Assembly (NCBI GenBank): GCA_004554385.1 | Contig: SFMO01000189.1 | Location: 62,001 to 126,000, forward strand | DNA: 64,000 nucleotides | From: Ruminococcus flavefaciens | GTDB taxonomy: Bacteria > Bacillota > Clostridia > Oscillospirales > Ruminococcaceae | Direction: 5' to 3' | Part shown: positions 57,702-64,000 of the stretch, one piece after another | Layout: every line of letters begins with the position of its first letter | Position numbering within the stretch: the stretch's first letter is position 1 | Program-made: the position numbers and the translations under genes | The notes under the pieces: generated by a model | What the model was told of the DNA's origin: nothing | Database searches by the model: none | What the model saw: only the letters and a program-made list of their open reading frames with translations

Positions 57702-59411
57702 ATGAAAATATCAGGTGCAAAAATCGTCGTAGAGACTCTCATCGAGCAGGGCTGCGACACTATATTCGGCTACCCGGGCGGTCAGGTCATAGACCTCTTT
57801 GACGAACTCTACAATGCCCGTGACCGCATAAAGCATATCCTCACGGCTCACGAGCAGGGGGCTGCCCATGCCGCCGACGGCTACGCCCGTTCAACAGGCA
57901 AGGTGGGCGTTGTCATCGCAACCTCAGGTCCCGGCGCTACCAACCTTGTTACAGGAATAGCTGCGGCATATCTTGACTCAGTGCCGATGGTGGCTATCAC
58001 TGGAAACGTCTCCTGCGACCAGATAGGCCGTGACAGCTTCCAGGAGGTCGATATAGTCGGCGTCACCATGCCTATCACCAAGCATAATTTCATCGTAAAG
58101 GATATAAACGAGCTTGCGGATACCCTCCGCACAGCCTTCAAAATAGCCAAATCAGGCAGACAGGGACCTGTTCTTGTAGACATCCCCAAGGACGTTCAGA
58201 CAGCCCTCTGTGAGCACGAATCCAATGCTCAGCCTGTTATCCCATATCCGCTTACCTTTGCTTCCGAGGCAAAGCTCCAAAAGGCAGCTGAGCTCATAAA
58301 CAGCTGCGAAAGGCCGTATATCTACTTCGGCGGCGGAGTCATCAGCGGCAAGGCTTCACAGCAGGTCACAGCCCTTGCAGAGAAAATAGACGCTCCTATG
58401 GGATGCTCTCTCATGGGACTCTCGGCAGTTCCCTGCGACTATCCGAAATTCCTCGGTATGCAGGGCATGCACGGGCATTATGCCTCATCTGTGGCTGAAA
58501 ACGAAGCCGACCTCGTTATCGCTCTCGGAGTAAGGTTCAGCGACAGGTCTACAGGCGAAAGCAGCCGCTTTTCCAAGCATTTTACAATTATACATATCGA
58601 TATAGACGGCGCGGAGCTCAACAAGAATATCCCTGCCGACCTCACCATAAGAGGCGACCTGCGCGACTCTGTGGAGCGTCTTACTGCTATGGTGGCAGAG
58701 AAGAAACACCCACAGTGGGAGGAGCGTATCTCTGAGCTGAAAGCAGAGGAGCTCTCACGCACCGTATCCGCAATGGACAGCGCAAAACAGCGGCTGGCTG
58801 CAAAGGGCAGCTCGCCAAAGCTGAGCCCCTATGAGATAATCGACATCATAAGCAGCCGTGCAGGAGAAGACGTCATCGTAGCTACAGATGTGGGGCAGCA
58901 CCAGATATGGACAGCTCAGCGCTATCCCCTCAGAAAGCCCCGAACATTCATGACCAGCGGCGGTCTTGGAGCTATGGGCTACGGTCTCGGCGCTGCCATA
59001 GGCGCTTCAACAGCTACGGGCAGGCGCGTCGTGCTTTTCACAGGAGACGGAAGCTTCGGCATGAATCTCGGCGAGCTGGCAACTGCCGTATCACAGAATA
59101 TCCCCGTTGTCATCGTTGTTATGAACAACGGCGTACTCGGTATGGTACGTCAGTGGCAGACCCTCTTCTACGACAGGCACTACTCCAACACCACTCTCGA
59201 CCGAAAAACGGATTTTGCCATGGTGGCAGAAGCCTTCGGCGCAAAGGGCGGTCACGCTTCAACAGCAGATGAGCTGAAAAAGCTGGCTGAGGAAGCTTTC
59301 TCGGGAAATGAGCCATTCGTTATAGACTGCGCAGTTGACTGCGACGAATTAGTGCTGCCTATGCTGCCCCAGGGCGGCTCGATAGACGATATAATCACAG
59401 AGATAAAGTGA
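57702..59411 (+). CDS. ilvB: Acetolactate synthase large subunit
   Basis: A 569-aa ThDP enzyme making acetolactate for valine/leucine or acetohydroxybutyrate for isoleucine. The N-terminus has FGYPGGQVIDLFDEL and LTAHEQGAAHAADGYAR (catalytic Glu). The ThDP motif runs GDGSFGMNLGELATA to VVMNNGVLGMVRQWQ. Length is normal. It lies in the leucine operon with its small subunit, supplying the precursor shared with valine. Confidence 0.96.
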   Translation: MKISGAKIVVETLIEQGCDTIFGYPGGQVIDLFDELYNARDRIKHILTAHEQGAAHAADGYARSTGKVGVVIATSGPGATNLVTGIAAAYLDSVPMVAITGNVSCDQIGRDSFQEVDIVGVTMPITKHNFIVKDINELADTLRTAFKIAKSGRQGPVLVDIPKDVQTALCEHESNAQPVIPYPLTFASEAKLQKAAELINSCERPYIYFGGGVISGKASQQVTALAEKIDAPMGCSLMGLSAVPCDYPKFLGMQGMHGHYASSVAENEADLVIALGVRFSDRSTGESSRFSKHFTIIHIDIDGAELNKNIPADLTIRGDLRDSVERLTAMVAEKKHPQWEERISELKAEELSRTVSAMDSAKQRLAAKGSSPKLSPYEIIDIISSRAGEDVIVATDVGQHQIWTAQRYPLRKPRTFMTSGGLGAMGYGLGAAIGASTATGRRVVLFTGDGSFGMNLGELATAVSQNIPVVIVVMNNGVLGMVRQWQTLFYDRHYSNTTLDRKTDFAMVAEAFGAKGGHASTADELKKLAEEAFSGNEPFVIDCAVDCDELVLPMLPQGGSIDDIITEIK

Positions 59412-59421
59412 GGTGACATTT

Positions 59422-59925
59422 ATGGAACAGCAGTACGTAATAGGAGTTATAGTTGCCAATGTTTCGGGCGTTCTTTCAAGAGTTTCGGGAATGTTCACAC
59501 GCCGCGGCTTCAATATCGACAGCCTCACTGTGGGCGAGACAGAGTCAAGCGGCTTTTCACGTATAACGATCGCCTTTCACGGCGATGAGGATATGAAGGA
59601 GCGTATCCTTCAGCAGCTGCAGAAGCTCCATGATGTCAGAGAGGTCGAAGTCCTTGACAACAAGGACACCGTTATCCGCGAGCTTCTTCTCATAAAGGTC
59701 AGAAACAAGGCTGAAATAAGGCAGGACATCATGACCGCAGTCGAGATTTTCCGCTCAAAGATAGTGGACTACTCCCCTACATCTCTCACATGCGAGCTCA
59801 CAGGCGAGACCTCTAAAATAGACGCCTTCATTCAGCTGCTAAAGCCCTTCGGCATCATGGAGATGTGCCGCACGGGCATCGTGGCTATCGAGCGCGGAGA
59901 GAACTGTCTGAAAACGGTTAAATAA
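59422..59925 (+). CDS. ilvN: Acetolactate synthase small subunit
   Basis: A 167-aa regulatory subunit. The N-terminal ACT domain reads YVIGVIVANVSGVLSRVSGMF and RRGFNIDSLTVGETE, and a second ACT-like domain (about 85-160) includes ELLLIKV and LLKPFGIMEMCRTGIVAI. It gives valine feedback control. GAGGTG precedes the start. Its TAA stop adjoins a heptad repeat arm. Confidence 0.95.
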   Translation: MEQQYVIGVIVANVSGVLSRVSGMFTRRGFNIDSLTVGETESSGFSRITIAFHGDEDMKERILQQLQKLHDVREVEVLDNKDTVIRELLLIKVRNKAEIRQDIMTAVEIFRSKIVDYSPTSLTCELTGETSKIDAFIQLLKPFGIMEMCRTGIVAIERGENCLKTVK

Positions 59926-59995
59926 TTGAGAATTCAGAATTGAGAATTATCGTGTAAGCTATACATTAATTCTCCATTTCACTTCTCAATTCATA
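59924..59995. repeat. Heptad-armed inverted-repeat element after ilvN
   Basis: The left arm (59924-59949) is AATTGAG, AATTCAG, AATTGAG, then AATTATC. The right arm (about 59964-59995, minus strand) is AATTGAG, AAGTGAA, ATGGAGA, ATTAATG. The ilvN TAA (59923-59925) overlaps the left arm. The right arm ends a few bases before the leuB ribosome site. No ORF is inside. Confidence 0.75.
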
Positions 59996-60009
59996 AAGGG
60001 AGGATTTAT

Positions 60010-61083
60010 ATGGAACTCAATATCGCACTTCTGAAAGGCGACGGCATAGGTCCTGAAATAGTGGACAGCGCCGTTGCGGTACTTGAAAAAACTGCATCTA
60101 AGTTCGGACATAAATTCAATTTCACTCCATACCTTATCGGCGGCTGTGCTATCGACGCAGCAGGTATGCCCCTTCCCCAGGAAACTGTTGACGGCTGTCT
60201 CGCTTCCGACAGTGTACTCCTCGGAGCTGTAGGCGGTCCGAAGTGGGACAGTCTCGCAGGTGATATACGCCCCGAAAAGGCTCTCCTCGGAATACGCTCG
60301 GCACTTGGCCTTTATACCAACCTCCGCCCTGCAAAGCTCTATCCTGCGCTGAGAGCAGCTTCACCGCTGAAAGATGAGATTGTGGGCGATGGCTTTGATA
60401 TACTCATAGTCAGAGAACTTACAGGCGGTATATACTTCGGAGACCGCGGCTACCGTGAAGGAAAATTCGGCGAAGAAGCCTACGACACCGAGGCTTACAG
60501 CGTCACCGAGATAGAACGTATCGGAAAAGCTGCCTTTGAGGCTGCCATGAAGCGCAATAAACGTCTATGCAGTGTGGACAAGGCAAATGTACTTGAGACA
60601 TCAAGGCTCTGGCGAAAGATAATGCATGAGCTCGCTGAAAAATACCCCGAGGTAGAATACAGGGATATGTTCGTGGACAATGCTGCAATGCAGCTTGTAC
60701 GTGACCCGAAGCAGTTCGACGTTATCGTTACGTCCAATATGTTCGGCGATATACTGTCAGATGAAGCTTCGCAGATAACAGGCTCTATCGGTATGCTGGC
60801 TTCTGCTTCGCTGGGAGCTTCAAAACGAGGACTATATGAGCCTATACACGGCTCTGCTCCCGACATCGCAGGCACAGGTGCCGCAAACCCCATAGCTACC
60901 ATACTTTCGGGAGCTATGATGCTTCGGTACTCATTCGGACTTGCCAAAGAAGCCGATACAATAGAGGCTGCGGTGGACAAGGCTCTCAACAGCGGATGCA
61001 GAACAGCCGATCTTATGGGAACTGACAAAGGTACTGCCCTGACCTGCACAGAAATGACGGAGGCAATATTAAAAGAGATATGA
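60010..61083 (+). CDS. leuB: 3-isopropylmalate dehydrogenase
   Basis: A 357-aa NAD-dependent oxidative decarboxylase, the third step of leucine synthesis. It has LLKGDGIGPEIVDSAV, VRELTGGIYFGDRG and NMFGDILSDEASQITGSIGMLASASLG (split motif around 240-266), and GSAPDIAGTGAANPIA. GGGAGG lies upstream. With leuA, leuC and leuD it completes conversion of ketoisovalerate to ketoisocaproate. Confidence 0.97.
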   Translation: MELNIALLKGDGIGPEIVDSAVAVLEKTASKFGHKFNFTPYLIGGCAIDAAGMPLPQETVDGCLASDSVLLGAVGGPKWDSLAGDIRPEKALLGIRSALGLYTNLRPAKLYPALRAASPLKDEIVGDGFDILIVRELTGGIYFGDRGYREGKFGEEAYDTEAYSVTEIERIGKAAFEAAMKRNKRLCSVDKANVLETSRLWRKIMHELAEKYPEVEYRDMFVDNAAMQLVRDPKQFDVIVTSNMFGDILSDEASQITGSIGMLASASLGASKRGLYEPIHGSAPDIAGTGAANPIATILSGAMMLRYSFGLAKEADTIEAAVDKALNSGCRTADLMGTDKGTALTCTEMTEAILKEI

Positions 61084-61094
61084 ACCTATAACGA

Positions 61095-61106
61095 GTTCAT
61101 ATGAAC
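61095..61106. repeat. Perfect 12-bp palindrome GTTCATATGAAC
   Basis: Lies just after leuB, about 27 bases before the -35 box of the next promoter. It is a possible operator. Confidence 0.4.
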
Positions 61107-61132
61107 TTCATGATTTGTTTAAAGTTTACTCA

Positions 61133-61161
61133 TTGACTTGTTAAAGTTTTTGTATTATGAT
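61133..61161 (+). promoter_or_regulatory. Promoter of the small lipoprotein gene
   Basis: TTGACT (61133-61138) and TATGAT (61156-61161) with a 17-base spacer. Confidence 0.8.
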
Positions 61162-61166
61162 ATTGC

Positions 61167-61189
61167 ATATACCGCAGATAACGGTATAT
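61167..61189 (+). promoter_or_regulatory. Operator-like inverted repeat at the lipoprotein transcription start
   Basis: ATATACCG (61167-61174) and CGGTATAT (61182-61189) are perfect inverted repeats with seven bases between. They cover the expected transcript start, a typical repressor position. Confidence 0.55.
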
Positions 61190-61225
61190 CCACACAATAC
61201 AATCTTTAATCAAAAGGAGTAAACT

Positions 61226-61714
61226 ATGAAAAAGGGATTATTAACAATTTCAGCATTTATTTTCGCAGCTGCTGTTACAAGCTGCGGATCGAAGGGGAGT
61301 ATTTCAGATCTGAAAGGAAATTATGACATAACAGGATACGCCTCATGGGGTGGAGACGAATATGAGGATTATAAAGCTTTAAAGGAAAAACTTGAAAATG
61401 ATCCTGTAAAGATTTCCAAAGACGGCAAGCTTTACTTCAACGGCAGCGAATATCAGCTCGTTTCAGAAGGCAAAAAAAATAATATGACCCTGTTCAGTAT
61501 TAAGGGCAGTGGATTTGCCATTGACAAGAGCAGCCTTATGGGAATTGAAGTCGACAGCGACTATGAAGGACCTGCTTATTTTGGAAAGACGTCTCGCAGC
61601 GCAACCATAAACAACAAGGAATACGAATATGATGAGTATGTAATCTACCTTTCAGCAAAGGGTGATAAGAACTGCTCAGCATATTATATGTTTGACAAAG
61701 AGGACACGGATTAA
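61226..61714 (+). CDS. Small lipoprotein
   Basis: A 162-aa secreted lipoprotein, function unknown. A signal peptide ends in VTSC (Cys20). The mature part starts with Gly/Ser and shows LKGNYDITGYASWGGDEY and a beta-rich, Tyr/Glu-rich body with no known domain. AAAGGAG precedes the start. An inverted repeat at its promoter suggests single-gene control. Confidence 0.8.
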   Translation: MKKGLLTISAFIFAAAVTSCGSKGSISDLKGNYDITGYASWGGDEYEDYKALKEKLENDPVKISKDGKLYFNGSEYQLVSEGKKNNMTLFSIKGSGFAIDKSSLMGIEVDSDYEGPAYFGKTSRSATINNKEYEYDEYVIYLSAKGDKNCSAYYMFDKEDTD

Positions 61715-61756
61715 TGCCCACACATTTACAATTGAATAAAATACGGAGGTAATATT

Positions 61757-62134
61757 ATGATAAAAATACACACAGAAAAGGCTCCTGCGGCAGTAGGACC
61801 GTACTCACAGGCTATAGTTTCAAACGGAATGGTCTACACAAGCGGTCAGATAGCTATTGATCCCGTTACAAACACTGTTACGGGAACTACTATCGAGGAG
61901 CAGACAGAGCAGATAATGCGTAATCTGGGAGCTGTTCTCGCTACGGCAGGCTCGGGCTTTGACAAGGCTGTCAAGACTACCTGCTTCCTTGCGGATATGA
62001 ACGACTTTGCCGCATTCAATGAGATATACGGCAGGTACTTCACTTCACTGCCTGCAAGAAGCTGCGTTGCAGTAAAAACTCTTCCTAAGGGTGTTCTCGC
62101 CGAGGTAGAGGTCATTGCAGAAAGCTCACTTTAA
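61757..62134 (+). CDS. ridA: RidA family enamine/imine deaminase
   Basis: A 125-aa YjgF/RidA protein. KAPAAVGPYSQAIVSNG, SGQIAIDP, the catalytic Arg in LPARSCVAV and LPKGVLAEVEVIAE are typical. RidA hydrolyses reactive enamines made by PLP enzymes such as threonine dehydratase, protecting branched-chain amino acid synthesis; its place beside the ilv-leu operon fits. GGAGG lies upstream and a terminator follows. Confidence 0.95.
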   Translation: MIKIHTEKAPAAVGPYSQAIVSNGMVYTSGQIAIDPVTNTVTGTTIEEQTEQIMRNLGAVLATAGSGFDKAVKTTCFLADMNDFAAFNEIYGRYFTSLPARSCVAVKTLPKGVLAEVEVIAESSL

Positions 62135-62144
62135 TATACGATTT

Positions 62145-62170
62145 AAGGGCGGTCATCCGCCCTTTTTTGT
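62145..62170 (+). terminator. Terminator after ridA
   Basis: AAGGGCGG (62145-62152) pairs with CCGCCCTT (62157-62164), loop TCAT, then a T-run. Confidence 0.93.
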
Positions 62171-62235
62171 TTTGTAATGAGTGATTCTGTTCAGGCTTGT
62201 GCCGAAGAAACTAAAACCATATACAGGAACGCGCA

Positions 62236-62266
62236 TTGCAAGTTACTGCAAGCTGAGGACTAACAG
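62236..62266 (-). repeat. Lone heptad arm upstream of polA
   Basis: On the minus strand TTAGTCC, TCAGCTT, GCAGTAA follow in 7-nt phase, closely resembling the left arm after the zinc-ribbon gene. No partner arm was found. A GGATAATATCC palindrome (62274-62284) follows directly. Confidence 0.5.
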
Positions 62267-62298
62267 CCCGTGCGGATAATATCCGTCCTATATTAGGG

Positions 62299-62327
62299 TT
62301 GAAATTTTGTCCCGTTTGTGTTATAAT
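62299..62327 (+). promoter_or_regulatory. polA promoter
   Basis: TTGAAA (62299-62304) and TATAAT (62322-62327) with a 17-base spacer. Confidence 0.85.
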
Positions 62328-62382
62328 CAATAAAATGGGCAAATTATATATTGGTATATATTTTACTTTAAGGAGACCGCTA

Positions 62383-64000
62383 TGAAACTTCTCGCAATCG
62401 ACGGAAACAGCATACTTAACCGCGCTTTCTACGGCATAAAACTGCTTTCCAATAAAAAAGGACAGTTCACCAATGCCATCTTCGGCTTTATGAATATCTT
62501 CCTGCGCAACGTGGACGACGTTAAGCCCGATGCTGTGGCTGTGGCTTTTGACCTGCGCTCTCCTACCTTCCGCCACAAGGCTGTGGCGACCTACAAGGCT
62601 AATCGAAAGGGCATGCCCCCTGAGCTTGCAGAGCAGCTTCCCCGTGTAAAGGAGCTCCTTACCCTTATGGGCATAAAGGTGGTGGAGTGTGAGGGCTTCG
62701 AGGCTGACGACATACTGGGCACATTATCAAAGCTCTGCTCCGACAGCGGAAACGAATGCTATGTGCTGACAGGCGACCGCGACAGCCTTCAGCTCATCGA
62801 CGACAAGGTCACTGTTATCCTTGCCACAAACAAGGAGAATATTTACTACACTCCTCAACGTTTTACCGAGGATTACGGATTTGAGCCAATAAAGCTCATC
62901 GACCTCAAGGCGCTTATGGGCGACAGCTCCGACAACATCAGCGGAGTTGCAGGTATCGGTGAAAAGACTGCCTCCGCTCTTATCAGGGAGTACGGAAGCG
63001 TCGAGAATTTATACGCGAATTATGAGGATTCCACCCTGACAAAGGGCGTTAAAGCCAAGCTTGCCGCAGGTGTGGAAGCCGCGAAGGAAAGTAAATGGCT
63101 GGCGACTATCGTCCGCAATGCTCCTATAGATACAGACCTTGACAGCTACAAGCCAACAGCTCCCGACAATGGTGCTGTCGGACGCATGCTCAGCGAGCTG
63201 GAAATGTTCAAGCTCCTTGACAAGCTGGGCATAAACGCCGCAGAGAGCACAAATTCCGCTCCCGAGGTCAAGGCTGAGGAAGCTCCCGTCATTGACGCAA
63301 AGGTAAGCGAACTGACTGCGGAAATTATCGGCGGTCTCAGCAAATGTGAATATCTTTTCCGCGACGAAAAGCTCTCTGTACGTGACGAAGAAAACGTCTA
63401 TATCTCTGAAGATGAGGCTGTTATCAAGGCATTTTTTGCCTCGGACTGCGAAAAGTCCACCGATGACGGAAAGGCTCACTACCGCTGGGCTATGGCACAC
63501 GGCGGCGAGCTTAAAAATCTGAAAAACGACGCCGCTATCTGCGGATACCTGCTGAACACATCTGCTTCGGACTACGCTGTGGATAAACTATGCGCAGAGT
63601 ACGGAGTTCACTTCTACAGTGAAAACGGCGACCTTGCAGAGCTGCTTTCATTGAAGGGGCTTGTGGAGAAGCTCCGCGGCGAGATAGAGTCAGAGGGTAT
63701 GACGAAGCTCCTTGAAACAGTGGAAATGCCCCTGACAGAGGTACTCGCATCTATGGAGGATGCAGGCATACTCATCGATAAAAAGGGCGTTGAGGACTTC
63801 GGTGTATCTCTCACAGAGATGATAGAGGAAACTCAGCAGATGATATACGACGAGGCAGGTCATGAGTTCAATATCTCCTCGCCTAAACAGCTGGGCACGG
63901 TCCTTTTCGAGGAAATGGGACTGCCTGCAAAGAAGAAAACGAAGAGCGGCTATTCCACCAACGCAGAGGTCCTTGAGGAGCTGAGAAGCTACGCTCCCAT
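62383..64000 (+). CDS. polA: DNA polymerase I (5' part, runs off the window)
   Basis: About 539 codons are visible. The 5'-3' exonuclease domain (1-290) has LLAIDGNSILNRAFYG, FDLRSPTFRH, FEADDILGTLS, TGDRDSLQLI and DNISGVAGIGEKTA. The central 3'-5' exonuclease-like domain (about 300-480) lacks the DxE metal motif, so proofreading is probably lost, as in many Firmicute enzymes. The polymerase thumb begins with PLTEVLASMEDAGILID and the window ends after NISSPKQLGTVLFEEMGLP. AAGGAGA precedes the start. Confidence 0.96.

Noticed and set aside
1..64000. Insertion sequences, prophage or tRNA genes
   Set aside because: No transposase, integrase, phage structural gene or cloverleaf was recognised; the only mobile-looking units are the hairpin elements reported.

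Overview
The window reads as chromosomal DNA of a Gram-positive Clostridia, most likely a Ruminococcus-type Oscillospiraceae. Supporting signs are moderate GC with AT-rich promoters, strong AGGAGG ribosome sites, two T-box leaders, a CIRCE operator, a DUF1385 (yqhQ)-prmC pair, an LeuA2-type leucine operon, an FHA/PP2C pair, and the sporulation-family proteins SpoIID and SpoIVB. The species assignment is inference. I saw no tRNA, rRNA, CRISPR array, prophage or transposase.

Layout. 1-4.1 kb (minus): a surface-polysaccharide export operon with glycosyltransferase (cut by the window edge), coiled-coil protein, methyltransferase, Wzt and Wzm, behind a consensus promoter. 4.2-7.9 kb (minus): rlmH, a WalJ-like hydrolase, and a cysteine T-box unit ending in cysS. 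8-10 kb: CIRCE-controlled htpG. 10-16.2 kb (minus): DtxR-like regulator, pgsA, rimO, recX, recA, prmC and DUF1385. 16.2-21 kb (minus): histidine kinase, response regulator, lipoprotein and citrate synthase. 21.2-22.2 kb: a SpoIID-like protein. 22.3-30.5 kb: a second polysaccharide operon (initiating phosphosugar transferase, manC, gmd, three small DivIVA-like paralogs of which one is dead, two GT4 enzymes, rmd). 30.6-37.7 kb: the F1Fo ATP synthase operon. 37.8-40.3 kb: secD-secF. 40.4-43.7 kb: FHA, PP2C and small membrane proteins. 43.8-49.4 kb: purB, an XRE regulator, rimM-orf-orf-trmD and HPr. 49.4-53.6 kb: spoIVB, birA, AIM24-like and small proteins. 53.7-61.1 kb: leucine T-box and leuA-leuC-leuD-ilvB-ilvN-leuB. 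61.2-64 kb: lipoprotein, ridA and the 5' part of polA.

How genes work together. ManC, Gmd and Rmd would make GDP-D-rhamnose. Two GT4 enzymes plus the initiating transferase would build a D-rhamnose-containing glycan, and Wzm/Wzt with a coiled-coil methyltransferase could cap and export it. The ATP synthase is unusual in three ways. The delta and alpha subunits are fused in one ORF, the c-subunit gene is duplicated with identical protein products, and a four-helix-bundle (23S-IVP type) ORF framed by inverted repeats sits between atpG and atpD.

Main discovery. Several intergenic inverted-repeat elements share one architecture: arms built of degenerate tandem heptads (strict 7-nt period), with one arm lying on or next to the stop codon of a gene. 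Examples follow prmC, atpG, a zinc-ribbon gene, leuD, ilvN and cysS, and a lone arm lies upstream of polA. The atpG copy carries the IVP ORF; the others look like non-coding derivatives. I propose these are one family of stop-codon-anchored hairpin elements.
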